This document shows positions 11,567 to 26,500 of a DNA stretch of 64,000 nucleotides, in pieces; within the stretch, counting starts at the first letter, position 1, and each line of letters opens with the position of its first letter. The DNA is from Aptenodytes patagonicus. Its lineage: Eukaryota; Chordata; Aves; Sphenisciformes; Spheniscidae. The position numbers and the translations under genes are program-made. The stretch is from positions 47,706,151 to 47,770,150 of the forward strand of contig NC_134949.1 in NCBI RefSeq assembly GCF_965638725.1. Direction: 5' to 3'. The notes beneath the pieces were generated by a model. It was not told the origin of the DNA and ran no database searches. It saw only the letters and a program-made list of their open reading frames with translations.

Positions 11567-14500
11567 CATTACTGTTGGATATGAGTGAAGCTCTCCAAAA
11601 CATCTGGGCTACATCATAGAGCACCAAAAGCAGTTTTATACACAGCCTTCAATGCAATGAAAAATTATTTGAGAAAAAAAAATGAAATTTTCCATTCTGT
11701 TCTTTGCCTGAAGGAAGTGCAGGATTAGTTTGCAGTCTCCTTTTTCACTGCAAAGGTGGTGATTTTATTTGTCCTATTTTTTGCCAACGGTTCAGTTTTC
11801 CCCTGCTTAAGGTGACAAAATTAGTAAACACACCTAGCAGTCTACCAATTTTATTGGAAAAAACTCCTATAAACACGACCACTCCACCCCAAATTCTAGA
11901 TTTTCTAGTTGGTTGTTTGACTTGAGTAAAGGTTACAAAAACTTCTTTTACTAGTTAATGTCACATCTTTTAACTATCTGCTGCCTGGTCTGAATAGCCA
12001 CAGTCTTTCTGATCTTCCGAAGCCAATTCCATAAGTCCTTTGAGCTTTGTCCTATCTGTCTGCAAGTATGGCAACCTGAACCAAACCCCATGTTTAGAAA
12101 AACAGGTCCTACATGATGTATTTCAGTGGCAGTGTACAAAAGTTGATGTTATTTTCCTGTCTGTGTTATACCTCTCAATATATTATTTGCTTTTCAGACT
12201 TGTAGTAGGCGAAGGTCTGAGGTTTGCAGTCCAGATGTCTAAATCGCTGCTCAGACATTTTTTATCATTGGATAGAGTTCAGAGATTCATAATTAATACG
12301 TGAAGAATGAAACATTGAATCATTGATTCTGCTTTCCTCTACAAGGGAGACAAGAGTATTTAGTCAAGGTTAAAGCTAATTTTCCATATGAAGACTTCAA
12401 AAAGACAAATACTCTCACTCCCACCTTTGATTATCTTTTCCAAAGACTAATCACCCTAACTGATGAAAATTAGAATGAAACAGTGCAAGTTAGAATTTGT
12501 CAAGTGTTAATTTGTAGCTGTTTGTTTATTATGCTTTTTTCCACCATATTAAATATCACCCTTAGCATCCAGTAATTTTTCTCTGTAAAATACCTTATAA
12601 ATGTCATTTAAAATACTTCTCAATTTTCTTTTTTCTTAAATTAAATACTTTCCATATTTACTGTATGAAAAGTTTCAGGCTCAAATCAGAGCTGATTCCA
12701 GATTTTCTGCACAGACAAATTCAATTTTGTGAGAAATGGCAGCAATCCAGGGGGAATGGAGGGCATGAGGTAGGAAGAATCAGCTGTGGCAGCAGGAAGT
12801 TGGGGCAAGTCCAGGAGAATGGCGTCAGTAGGCCGGTGGCAAGGAAGGGATGTTGGGCCTTTGGGTATGAAGGTAGTGGCTGCAGGGTCTAGGGGGCTTG
12901 TTTTTACTGGGTGGGCAGGACAAAGGCACATAAATGGGAACTTTCAGAAATTTGGCCTTAGAAGTGAGGCTGGAAAGGATCAGTGGTATTTCATGTAGCT
13001 GACTTTAAGGAGTGAGTAGTGTGAGTGTGCTGGGGGAGGAAAGAGAAGACCGACTGCTGAGTTTCTCCTGACCCAACCTAGATCATACCTCTCCTAGCAC
13101 TTACAGGACTTTATAATCTCTCTGTGGACCCTTGCTACTCCGAAACAAAGCTCCACCTCTTCCTCCCCTCTTGTCTGCTTCACACGCTGGTGGGAAATGA
13201 AGGCTGAAGAGGAAGAGTTTGGGCATGCCCTACTGCTGCTGCAGAGGCAGAAAGTGTGCGGGGTCAGACACCTGAGCTGAAAATCATGAATAGGAAGACT
13301 TTGTTGTTCCCTATGTCCTTAAGGGACAGAGAGGTAAGAGCACTCTTTCACATTTCTATGTAGGAAAGCATACGATTCTGGAGACCATTCCTGCCTAATA
13401 CTGGAGAAATCAAGCTGTTAGTTCATGAATGCTTACCTGCATTAATAAAACTATACACTAAAGCAAGAACAGTTGGCCTCCTGCATTAATATTTGTCTCA
13501 ATTCTTTGGCCTTTATTGATACATGTATTTAAAGCGAAAAGAACATTGTTCAAATCCACATGCCCAGAATGGTATGAAATGACGGGAAAGGTATGAAATT
13601 AGGTTGTTTTAATCAATAGGAAAGGAATGAGTGGCACTAAGCAGAAGTAAAAGAGGATATTTTTCAGATAATTTTACAAAAAAACTTATGGCCAGTAGGT
13701 GGTACCCTTATTCCAAATAACAAACAAAGAAAAAAAAAAAGCTGGAAAGCTGAACAATAGCTCAAAATCGTGAATATTTTCCCTCCCTGTTAGCCACTGC
13801 AGACTTCAGCACACACTCTGTAAAGAGCGCTGGGCAAGGCTGATGAGGGTTTGGGCAAGGTAGCTGTATGTGAACAGTGAAAGGGCAAAGGGTCAGATTC
13901 TCTTATTGACAGGCTCTTATTGCTGGAATTGCTGGAATTCGACACTGTAGTTTTCAGCAGTAGGAAGCTTTAACCATCTTGGAATCAAGCTTTTATGCAT
14001 TCAGCAACTTGATATTCACGCTACGTACTCTGACTCACAGATTGTACTACTGGTGAATATGATTAACACAATAAAGCTAAAAGATGTTTAAAAACTTTAT
14101 GCTTAATTTGTGAGAACATTACAACTTTTTTTTTTTAACTGAGACAAGCTTCTTTACTATTTTAGACAATTCTTAGAACATGGAAGGAAGTTATGAAGAA
14201 AAGTGAGTTTGATAGCATAGAACATTAATAAGTCAATGTACTGTTCCCTGCAGATATACACATTGAAATGATTAGGGCAAAACATCAGTGCCATAAAAGC
14301 CAGGCACAAGATGTTACAGTAGAATGGACAGCCTTTCAAACTGATCCTCAAGTTTTTGTACAATGAATTGAAATTACTAAAACAGCAAACTGGCAATAAG
14401 TATTGCTCTTTTTTGGGAAAAAGTATAGAGACAAATATCTTAGGTTTAAAAGAGCAGTTCAAGTACTCTTTGGGGTGGAGGTGTGGGGGGAAATGAAACT

Positions 14501-17500
14501 AACAGACAAAACCATAGGAAACCTGTCACTCAGTCAGTCCACTCAACACTGGAAGTTGTCTAAGCTAGTCATCCAGGTCCCATTACAGCCTCTTGCGAGA
14601 GAAGTACCCTGAGAGGTTGCCATCTGTCTTTGGCACTTAACTCAACCTAGCATGCAATGAATAGCTCTCTGGAGACAGCATCTCTCGCTACTGACTATAG
14701 ATGCTCCTACACTAGTTATCTTAAACCAGATGCCTCAGTCTTAGGTTGCTTTAATATTGAGTTTTATTGCTGTTTTTTATCATGAAGGATAATAGTAGTA
14801 CTTGGCCACCAGCTGTCACTTCTGAAGGCTGTTTATTACATAAGATAATATTACTATTACATATTACATAAGATATATTACTAAGATCCCATACCCTATT
14901 GATCAACCCTGGATTTCAGATATCTCTGATACCAAATAATATCTAAAATGGCACTGAACATCAATACTCGTGAAGATGAATCTTGTCAAAGAACAATTAC
15001 CAACTTTTCCCATTTATTGACCAGAATCAAGTTAAATTCATTTGAAAATGCTGAAAGGTTAGGTTATTTTTCTTTTCTTTTTCCACTTTCTTCTATTTGA
15101 TTTTCTTAATTTTTAATTTAAAACAAGCAAAATTGCAAATGTGAGATATTGTGAGTACACCACCTCTGATATTTTTTTACTAATCTGAAACAGAAATTAA
15201 AAAAAAAACAATCTTAAAAAAAATGAGACTGTGTAATCAAATAAATTGAGTAGGTTGATAACACCCATATAGACCGGGTTCATTTGAAAATATCTTCTGA
15301 ACCAAACTCAGCTTTAGGCCTTTCAAGATGCACATAACTCAGAACTCAACCTTCACACTGAAAACCTGCATCTAATACTAGTAGAGATTTGGTGTCTCCA
15401 AACCTAACTTCATAGATCCCATCAGACTTCACTATTTTCTATTCTAGCACTACAAAAAAAAATTTTTTTTTTTAAATTGAAAAAATAGGAAATGTCTGAA
15501 TTGTTGGCTTCTTTAAGTGACAGCTCAGAGAAAATTATTCATGTGAATGTAAATTTTATTGGTTCACATTCTTCATCTCTATTTTCTCTATTCTCTCCTG
15601 CCTTCCTGAATCCATCTGATATTGATCTATGCTATGTCTCTCTGACATGTCTTAGTCTCTACATGCCTCCCAATGGGGCTGGCTGCACTAGAAGCTTTTT
15701 TTCCCACCCTTGTCATTTTTTAAAAAATTGCTTTACTAAAGGTCATAACTTTTTTGTCCAGCCTGCTATGAAATGGAAAAGATTGATGTAGTTTTATCCT
15801 TTCCAGCCTTACAATCTCTCTCCCATCCTATAACGGAGTCTTTCTGATATAATTATTTTTAAAGCTGAAAGCTCCTCTTCATCTTGCAAACAGAAAATTG
15901 GAGTTATTTTACAAAACTGTGCAATTCCAAATGTCTTTTCAACCTTAAAAAAATTAAGTGATTGTGGAAATTACATTAGAAAATTGTACAAGACTTAATT
16001 CAATGTCTTCTGTTTCCTATCCCTAGGTTTACAACTATACTGAAAAAACACTCTTCTTTGTTTTTTCCCACAACATTCCTTCCACACTGATACGACTTTG
16101 CATCCTCTCACTATGAAACTTGTTTACTGGCAATGAAGTCTGCCTCCACAATTGTCTTCTGCTCACACTCTTGCGTGTCTTGGGTGAAGCAGGAACCTTC
16201 ACACAGTAGTGGGAAGTGTGGGATACGCTGAAGGTAGACATCTAAACACAGAAACTGGGACAACTCCAAGGTCCTGCAGCATTGTCTGTGCCTATTCTCT
16301 GCAACCTCACACACTCTATTGACAATTATCAATGACGTCATGCACATTTATTCACATTTATGCCTTTAGTATATATTAAAAATATGCATGTGCTTATGAA
16401 TTTTGGAAGAGAATTGATAGACGTATAAGCTCTAATTGGAAGTTTTTTTTTTTTATACAACCAGAAAATGATTCTTAGGTTTTCTGGTTTTAATTTTCTT
16501 AAGTCATTCATAAAGCTCCTGGTGTATACTCAGCTGTCTTTACCAGTCTGCTAGCAACAGCGTTCACCTCTTTGGCTATGGAGACTTAAAATCCATACCT
16601 GGTATTCAAATAAGTCCTAATTTATGCATGTTAAGCTGATGTTCTCAAATCAGTATGATTTTACAGTGTGGTAAATGATTTTCTATAACAATAGTTAGCA
16701 AAAGTGTAGCAGGAGACATGAATGCAATTAAAGAGAATTTATTTACAGGAATTGCTTTTAAGATAGGTAACCTAATAGGTGATGACTATTTTGGGGGAGA
16801 TTTTCTTATGGCCACGAGATTACATTTTATATAAAATTATAAAAGGCCAAAGAAGAAGAAAAATCAAAACAAAATATTTGCAGCTGAACAATAAGAAGAC
16901 ATGGAGACCTGGGCCCAGCTGGTGGCTGTGATACAGTTTTATTTTACGGTCTTGTAACTCTTAGTATTTCTCTGCTTTATTTCATCTGCTTGGATTAACA
17001 CTTTTTTTCTTTCTCTCTCTTGATTTATCATTTTTATGTCTTTAGATCTGAGACAATGAGATTATTGTATGTGCTAATATAGACACTAAAGGAAAGGGAT
17101 TATAAATGTCTCAGGGGCTACAGACAACTGCTTAGTCATTAACTACACAGTGTCTTCTTTCCATCTAACTGAATCACATTAGCTCCAATCCCTCAGCTAC
17201 GCCAGCACAAGTGCAGATATGGCCAAATGGTGACTGAATTTACACCAAAGTTTTTATTTCTTGCTTGGTTATAATCTGTATTTTATTCCTCTCTTTGATT
17301 CACTATCTGACTCACTGGGTACTTGTACCAGCACAGTGCAGGGAGGTGGTGGAAAGACAGGAACAGAAGCGGGGCAGGACCAGAAAACCCTATTTTCAGC
17401 TCAGGAGAAATGATGGTAACTGATTTTAATTAAATTTTGCATAACTCTGAACAGGATTTCTTAAAAATCATCAATACCAACAGTGTTTTGTTTTCATGGC

Positions 17501-19336
17501 TATTGTCTCAAAGTGCCATCACTAAGACACTAATCATCATCAGTTTATTGATTAGAGGTAATTTCCAAATTAAGATATGATCAAAGACCTGTTGAAATGA
17601 AGGCATATGCTCTTTTTAATTTCAGTGGTCTTTGGATTAAGTCTGAAATATTTTAAATTATAGGATATTTTGGGAGCACTAGAAACATCTGAGTCATCCT
17701 TTGCTTTGTTAGTGACTGTCCCCTTCTTACCGCTGATTCCTCTTCAGTGGCTGTGGAATTGCTACCTTCAGGCTCGAGGAATAGTTTAAGCTAAAGTAAT
17801 TTCTCTGCTTTGCCTGTTTAGATGTAATCCAGTGTGCCACCTTATCTGCTCACTACCAAAGCATGTCAGGGCATTCCAAAGGAAAAATGCCCTTCAGTAA
17901 CAGTGCTCTGGCAATCTAGCCCCACTTCCTTCTGTATACTTTCTTTTGTAGTAGTAAAAAAGAAAATACAAGCTCAATTTACCAGATGAACTGTTTCTTA
18001 CAAATAGTTCCTATTCTGATAAAAAAAAGAAAAAAAACAACCTCCAAAGAGAAGCTGTTAGCATGTCCTCATCTGGATTCCAGTACAGCCGAAAAAGGAA
18101 AAAAAAAACAACCCACAAAAAACCACCTCGGGTTCATAACAGACAGTGATTGCTTAGACACAACAGAAAACTAAAAAAAGCAGCCGAGGGGAAAAAAAAA
18201 AAAGGTGCATTAGCACTTAGGAATATGTTGCAAATAGCAGTCTGAGTGCCAAAAACTCTGTTCTGAGGTGCCATATGGGAGAAAAGATCTGTTTTCCAGC
18301 AAAAGGGATAAAAAATGAACAATTCTTCTGAAGGCTATAAACATTTTTCCTAATTGTTTCTTTGTGTCTCTCACATTTTTGTCTGAAAACTTCAGTGAAC
18401 TGAAGCAAACAGGGAGAACAGAAGTAATTTCTGATTGTGAAATTTCATGTCATTAAAGACCGAAACCTGAAAGCTGGGTCTGTTAACACAAGTGCAGTGA
18501 AGGCAGTTAAGCTACTGAATGCAGCATTTTAGAAGTGTGGGACAAGCAGGAGAAGGTCTCATAAGAGTCCTAGTAGATGTACACCCCATTTATGAAATTA
18601 TGAATTTTATCCTTTGGAATAGATACTGTTTTGGAAGAAAGGTGCTTTTCTATAGCTCATACAGAGATGAGGAAGGAGGAAGGAGGCTCTGTTCCAGGTT
18701 CCTGAGATTCAAAGGTTCAAATTCTTGGGAAAACTGCTTTAGTACTTGCTTTTGTGAGAGAGAAGGGAATTTAAGTCTCTGGTTTCTTACTCTGAGTTAA
18801 ACTACAGATCCTGTTCCCCTTAAAAGGCTTTTGAGGTTATTTTAATCATCTCGGTCTATTTAATTACAACATTAAATTGAAGAAAATAAAATAAAGAAGG
18901 AAAAAAATTAGGTATACCTGTTGTTTTTCAACTAGTATTGGAAGTAGTTATTTGCACCAGAGTAACTCAGATAAGCATCTGGCCCACAAACTATCCTGGC
19001 ACAGACAAAGATTTGTTTTGGTTTTTTTTAAGAACTAGGATTTTTTCCAAGATGTCCTGACTACTGGGAGCAGAGCGTCTGACCAAAGTATGCTCACCAG
19101 ATGGTAGATGTTTCCATGTGGGTAAATATTAAAAAGTTCTAAATTTATGCAAACTGGAAAGTAAGGGTGGGAAACGTTTGCTGTTGTTTTTCAGTTTTAG
19201 TTGCCTCTGCAACTAATAAATGTGAGAGAAAAAAAAAAGCTAAATTTAATGGAAAAAAAGAGGAATGTCTCCTAATTTGTTACTAGATCTGACCTATTGT
19301 TAATGACTAATTTGGGAAACTTTAGAGTTAAAAGCT

Positions 19337-19371
19337 TTTTTTTTTTCTTTTCTTTTTTCTTTTCTTTCCTT
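19337..19371 (+). repeat. T-rich/TTTTC low-complexity tract
   Basis: A poly-T run is followed by several TTTTC-like units. It resembles a decayed poly-pyrimidine simple repeat and has no coding content. Confidence 0.8.
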
Positions 19372-22300
19372 AATATCTTCATTACTTTGCTATTTGAAAA
19401 CTTGCTGCACTAAAATACGATAGCTCCACAAATAATAGCAAGAAGGATTGTTCTGTGTAGGGAAGGAAACGTAAAAAAACCCCAAAAAGCCTGTCTTAAG
19501 AGCCAGCTGAAGGCTTTGTACAACCAGCTCCCCACCAGCCACTGCTGCCTGGTGTGGCAGGAGCAGAAGGCAGCGTGGGGCAATGCTGCTGGCACGCCAA
19601 ACACCCAGCCTGTCAGCGTATTTAAAATACTGATGAAAGTAAGTTTGCACAAAGATGCTGCGTTGAGCAGTGGCTTTGCTGAGCTCTTCTCTTCCACCGT
19701 CTCCACTGTTGGGGCTGTAACTTTAAGCAAAGTGAGGAGAGAGGGATACAACAGAAGCTGGCGAGTGGTAAGGTTTTAAGCCACTATAGCTGTCGGCTGG
19801 ATGGATGCGAGTCGGAGGCCTATGATGCTATAACGCACGCCCAAGGAGTCTTCGAGGTGATGTAGCATGCCACGTTTGGCTCCAGTACCCAATCTCAGCA
19901 GGAGTAGACACCTCTCTAACTTTAACATCTGCAGAAATGTTTGCTGGGTTAGTAATTTATCCCAGATTTAAAACCATGTAGGCAGCTAGAGAGTACATCT
20001 ACACAGCACGGTGTAGTTCGACCAGAAAGCAAGCTGGCTCACATGACAGAAGATTTATAGCTGAAGTGGCATAGCAAAGTAGTGCAAAGTTAACAGAAAA
20101 GTTCCCAGTAAGTGCGGTGAGCTTTAGATCACGTATCCACAGAGGCACATGAAATGGAAGAAATGTCACAGTGAAAAGGCAAGGCAGCAGGAGAAAATGT
20201 TCCTTAGCTTTCTTTGTACTGAACTTGAAATATCTAAGACAGCTTCTAATTCTCTCTCTCATGCTCCCCTCTCTACCAGAAACCTATTGCTTACAATGCC
20301 TTTCTGTTTATTTGTTTTTTTCACTGTGTGAGTGTGTACCTACAGTGAACGAGGGAGTAGCAAAATTGGGATATGAAGAAGGTGGTGACAGAAATAGGTG
20401 ATGTAGAAATACAATCAATTTTTTCCCCCTCCACTCCTCGGGAAATCTATCTCTATGAAAATAAATAAATAAAAACAACTACTAGCCACTAATTATCAAA
20501 ATAATGAGACATGTTGACCATAACTTTACAATATTTTCTTCTTAAGGACCGTGGAAGATAGCTGTTCAATCTTTAATAAGCATAAAAAGATAAAAGTTCA
20601 TTGAAACAAATGCATCCAAACCTGATGGGGATCTGGCTTAATTTTGTGGAGGTGATGGAAATACATGATACAAAGAAACTGGGTTTCATGAAGCAGAACT
20701 GGAGAAACGTGATGCCTTGCTGCTGGCAGAAGAAATGAAAGTTTGGAAAAGGGAATTCTTCCAGTACTATGGTCTTAGTTGTGCATTTTTTTCTCACAAA
20801 GTCCTGAAACAAAGATGCTCTAGTATTTTTTTTAGAACAGATAAATGCTTAAATATACTTTTATGGCTTAAATACCTTTTCTCAAATATGCTGTAAGTAC
20901 AATGGTAGAATCCAGTTTCATACCAGAATACACATGTGGCTCCTAATCTCTTCTTCTAGAATGTTTATGCTAAAGCTGTTGAAAAGAACAAGTACATTTC
21001 CTCAGTTTAAAAGAGAAAAAAATAAGCTTTCAAATAGAAAAGATAAGAAAAATATTTTAGCAATAGTTTATGGTCAAGGTAAATGTATTAATTCTAATGA
21101 ATATTCAGGAAAAGCAACATCTGTTTACAAAATACATGCAACAGCTTGGCAAGAGATATTACCCAAGAGATTACGTTCTATGGAATTGGCTTAATATCAG
21201 AAGAAAGAGTGATTAACTGTAGAAAAGTTAATGTCCAAATTATTTCTGACACACTGCTTTGATCAAAAAATGGTTTCTTTCCTTAGCCAGAGAGTTTAAA
21301 GTCTTTGGTGCAGAAGGCAGCTATAGATGTGGTTTTTTGCAACTTTTTTATTAATGCACTTATGCACACACATGCACACACTTACTTACCTAAAAAGCCT
21401 TACCTGACTTTTTGATTGTTTTTGTGTGTGGAGCAGCTAACACAAACATGCTTGAGCAAACATTTTATCTCCTTCAAGGGAATATATTGCATATGTCATT
21501 TTGAATGCTTAAAAAAAAAAAAAAGGACCTCTGAAAAAATTTGCTGTCTGTGTTGTGTTATTTATTCCTCAAATATAAGAGTTTCTGCGTAAACTAAAAC
21601 TACCCCTTTCCAAAAGGAAAATATGAGTGAGCAGATGGGAGTGAGTTGAGGTATCATGAAGAAGGGAGACCACATGTTGATTTTAATATACAATTTTGAG
21701 GGAGAGAAGAGAGGAAACATACGGAAGAAATTGCATCTTTGAAAGGTAGCAGACAACCACTAGAGAGAAGACCGGTTTGGGGCTTTTTTTTTTTCCTTCC
21801 TTGAAAGACACTATTCAGCTCTGTGGAGGAGAGAAACCTGGCTCCATTTGCAAATGCAAAAACTGACTGCTGCCAGGAACCATTTGCAGGAATGATTAAC
21901 AAAACCAGTTTTCTTTACAAGATTTTCACAAAGGTAAAAAGGTATGCATATAATTTTGACACAATCAAATAGTGCACCCTTAGAGTTATATGGCAAAAAA
22001 AGAATTAGCACTTCTCCCTTAAAAGCATGTCTCATTATAGTATGCTTATTGTCTTTTCAGCTGATGGGGCATTTAAATACAGTGAGCAATGACCAAATGA
22101 AGGAAGTAATTCTGAGAAAGAAATGACAGTAACAGACCCAGTTTCCTGAATGGAAGTGAAAGTGGTTTGGCAATATTTACCCAAGATGATGTTCCCTTAT
22201 TCAGTACTGAAGGTGAAGAGAGTGGGAAGGAATACCTGTGTGTGCTGGTGAAAGTGTAACATGAAATTAGAATAGACTCTAAAGCTTCAGATGAACTGAA

Positions 22301-23440
22301 ATCTCCCAAGTGGCATCAGCGCAAAGCAAGGGACTTTCAGTAGCAGCAAATGGTGTAAGGGTTTAACTTATGCCTTAAGACCTCTGCTGTTAGTGGTGCA
22401 AGGCATACTAAGGAAAAAAAGGCAGAACATTTTGAATTGCAGCTCTAGAGTTCAATTTGAGCAGGAACTCTAAATCCAGGTTATCAGAACAAGGTGAACG
22501 TACATTTGAGAAAGCAAAGTATACAATAACCTGTTTTCAAATTTCCTTTAAAGTATACTTTTTCCTCTTGGGTTGTATGCACTTTTGGCCCAAGTTAAAC
22601 AAATGAAAATGTCGTATCTACAGTTAAAAGAAAACAGAATAGTACCGTGGTTAAAGAGAAGGGTATTAAGCCAAAGGGTCTTTTCATATCTTACATTTAT
22701 TTCAAAAAATATTACAGGTACTGTAGCAAGGAGAGTAACTGCTCCTTGTTACATTTCCACCCCCCACTCCGGTAGACATAAGTATTCCAGTGCTGCAGTA
22801 CAGCAGGCTGGACAGACGGCCAATATTGTTCTTTGTGTACCACATCAGCGTGCATGCTCAAGGCAATGCTTCTGAAAACTGAATCTATTATTTTCACTGA
22901 GACAGCAAAAAAGAGCAGTTCTAGGGGCCATCACAGGCTCCCTTTTGCTGTAAAAGGGTTAATACAATGATGATACTCTGATAAACAACCACCTTTAAAT
23001 AATGTTAGTTTAAGTGCAATCATACAGCAGAAATATACACACATAATATTTATTTAACCTTTTCTTGCCATAATAGTACTTTCATCTCTTCTACTCAAAT
23101 TGCTCAGGATAGATGAAACCTGATCACAAAAAAACCTTTGATCCTGGTTTTAAAAATTAAAAGTAGGTCTTTTGCATAGCAGTTATTTTTTTCTTGGTAA
23201 TGTGTTTTTTAATGCTTTTGCTCGATGCAGCTATCTGGGAAGAAAACCCACTCAAATAACACCAAGGGAGAGCCCAATAAACTAAACACTGTGCTTGTGC
23301 TGCTTTTCAAAAAATAGTATGGATCTGTTAAGAAACAGGAACATTTCATAAAGTACAAACACAGTATCTGAGAATTCACAGCCTGAGATTTCCATGGCTG
23401 CCAGTCAGGTTTTCCTGAACTGGCAAAAGCAAAACCAATG

Positions 23441-23537
23441 TTAATGAGTAAACAGCAAGAAAGAGGAAAGGCAGCTATTTAACCAGCTGAACGGAGGAAG
23501 TGAACATCAGCTTTTGATGTTCAACTTTACTCATTAA
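23441..23537. repeat. Nested inverted repeat (two stems)
   Basis: The outer arms are a perfect 12-bp match: TTAATGAGTAAA at 23441-23452 against TTTACTCATTAA at 23526-23537. Inside lies a second perfect 8-bp stem, GAACATCA at 23502-23509 and TGATGTTC at 23515-23522, with a 5-base loop. A CAGCT...AGCTG pair also lies between them. The spacing suggests a possible cruciform or paired transcription-factor sites. Its role is unknown. Confidence 0.6.
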
Positions 23538-26500
23538 ATGTGAAACTCTTACATAAGCCCAGCAAAGGGCTGGCAAAGGGTTTAATTAGCAATATAACCC
23601 TACTTAAAGTACTTTCAGCTTCTACGTGGAATTTTAAGAGCCTTTTTACAATTGTCAGGACAAAGCGGAATTTTATTTGAGAATTTGTAGTAGGTAGCAT
23701 GACAGTTGAAAAACATCTAGAAATGTAGCTGAAAAATAGCCTTGTATCTGCCCAGATGCCAATTCAATTTTATGCCAATTTAAAAACAAACTACTATTAT
23801 GGAAATGTTATTGTAATTAATCTTTCTCTGTACTTAATTTCATCGTTAAACTAACATGTAATAAATAATGCTTTAGATTCAAGGTAGAGATTCATATTCC
23901 TTATTTTAAAGCTGAACAAATTATTTTCATTGAAATTGCAAGATAGTATTTAGGAGGAAGATACTGAACATCCTTGCTGTGAAGAGTGGTGCTGCTGATA
24001 GGAAATTATCTGTAAAGGTTTATATATATATCATATGTTTTTATCTAGATTTATATGTATTCTATGTAATCATGCAAAAGAAACAGATCTCCTGTAGCTC
24101 TAATTATCTAGGAAATGAACATTCAGGCCAAACCACTTGCATAGCCTCCCACCATAGTCAGTAGAGAGAAACAGATCTTAGACAACCATTGTATGCTGAG
24201 ATGACTCTGGATGTGCTCCTCTTTTTCTCCATTTACAGCAGAAGCAGCAATCTAGCCTTAGTCTACATGCCTGACTATGCTGCTGAAGGGCATGAATGCC
24301 TAGGTGGCACAGAATGTATTTGCTGTGACAAAACTAGTAAAAGAGGCAAGAATTTGGAAAATGCCATCTGGAGAGACCAAAATACATCTGCTTGGAGACT
24401 ATTTTCATTTCAGCCTTCCAGGATGGCTAAAACTAAAATGGAAAAGATAAGACAAATATTTGTTTATATATATAAAAAATAATTATTTTACAAAATCAAC
24501 ACTTTCAGTCTTTTATGATATATAGGTCAATCCTGCTTCCACTAAAGGGAGTAGAAATTTTGTAGTTTTCATCTCCAAGGACTAAGGAGAGAAGACCAAG
24601 GATTAAGTCCCTTGCTTTACTTTATCTGAAAAGCTGATGGATTGGTGGAGACACTTCAATTCATTTGTCTTTGTATATAGAATATGACATCAAAATCACT
24701 TAATTTGTTTTCATTATAATACATCTGTATTTTCCACCTGTGTTTTGCAAAGCATTATACTGTACCATTTGAGGATACGACACTGCTTGAGCTCATGATA
24801 CATGATCTGCATTACTACTCATAATTTAATACTTATTGAAATGTAACCTAACAGAACTGCAAATTTAACATGAGAGTAGTAAGAACTATCATTTCCATCA
24901 GAATCTCTGAAATGCTTCACAATGAAAGCTGATTGCATCTGCAGTTTTCAAGATGGTTAACCATGTTTTTTTTTCCTTTAATAGTTTTCCAAGATGAAAT
25001 ATTTTCTAAGGTGTTATAGTTTGCCAATTATTTAACTTTTAATAATTCAATAATGAACAAGTTCCCGATTTCCCTTTATAAAAGCAAACACATTAGTGTC
25101 TAACACAAGAAAATACTGAGCAGAGAGTAAAACAGAGCATCATGTTAGAACATTGATCTAAAAATAACACATTCATATAGCACCTCAGTGAATTATCTTT
25201 ATCATAGTACATACAGTAAATATGCTAAAACTGTTTTCCCTGAAAATTACTGTCTCCTGGGTTTGTTTATTCTGCACTAAACTAAGGGCTCAGTTCTTTT
25301 AATTCACAGTGAGTAGTATTTTACTTCCCAAGAAATCCCTATGTCAGAGAGATTACACTATGTGTAATACATGTATGTTAGTGAAGAATAGATCCATCAG
25401 TGTGCAGACCACAGTGTAATATTTTCAGTATTGGCATTTCAGTATGAAAATATTGATGTTCAGTCCACAATGAACACAAGAAATACACACCAACAGAACC
25501 AACTGTATACACCAATAAACGGAGCTTTGTGACACTGCTAATCTTTTGCTTCATCAGTGAAAAAAAGAAAATCCAAACTTTGGGAAGTATTAGTGAACAT
25601 ATACACCTCTGATTAAGTATTTCCCTTTCAGAAGTCATTCACTTTTCTTAGCACATGAAGAAAAAACATATCTTCAAATATATCTTTCTGAAATCTGTCT
25701 GAAAACCAGTTATCATTAATTTTATGGCTTTTTTTTTGTTTCTTAAATATTTGGCAACCATTTTCATGTGAATGAGATGGATAAAATACGTATTCTGTGA
25801 AGGAGGAGCTGGGACCCATGCACTAAGGTGAGTGCTCAAAACACTAGCTAACAGAACTGTGTTCTTGCCTCTCCTGGAATAAATGTATCTTTATTTTTTT
25901 CCAAATCAACTCAAATTCAACAGGAAGAGTAGTGCATGCCTCTCATTCCCAGCACATACCACTATCCACACCCAAGGAAAGCTTCCTCTGAGGGCATTCA
26001 CATTGGCATTTGTGGGTTTCACCCGCTCAGACTGGTAACAGCCAGACGAGAGTTCTCACTGCTAAGCCACGATACCGACGATGAGACTCATTACTACCAT
26101 TGTTATGAAAAAGAAAGAAGTTTTGTTCAGCTTTTAATTAAAAAATACCCTTTAAATTACTTCAGGCTTATGTTGAGAGCATTTCATTTGTACTAGTCAT
26201 TCACATTGTGTATGGTTTTGATTACAAGAACATTTTAAACCTTGGGATTGAGTATATTTTCCATTCTAATTTAGAGGATTAGTCTGGACATACTGCATTT
26301 CTGAATAAAAGTAAAGGTAATGTTCGTGGTTAATGTAGTTATGCTTGCTTTGACACTAATAGTTAATGATCAAGGAAAGGAAAAATAGAAGAATGACAGT
26401 TCATTAAAAAAATTGGTGTTGACTAATGACTAATTATCAACTAATTATTTGATAATCATGGGAGATCACTGTTAAAAAGCAAGTCCTTTGTAAGTATTTA

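Noticed and set aside
10997..11571. Target-site duplication for the solo LTR
   Set aside because: Flanks ccatg and catta share at most three bases, so no duplication can be claimed.
12665..12998. GC-richer segment with three overlapping short frames
   Set aside because: The frames are on both strands, have no domain or codon signal, and no splice or promoter context stands out.
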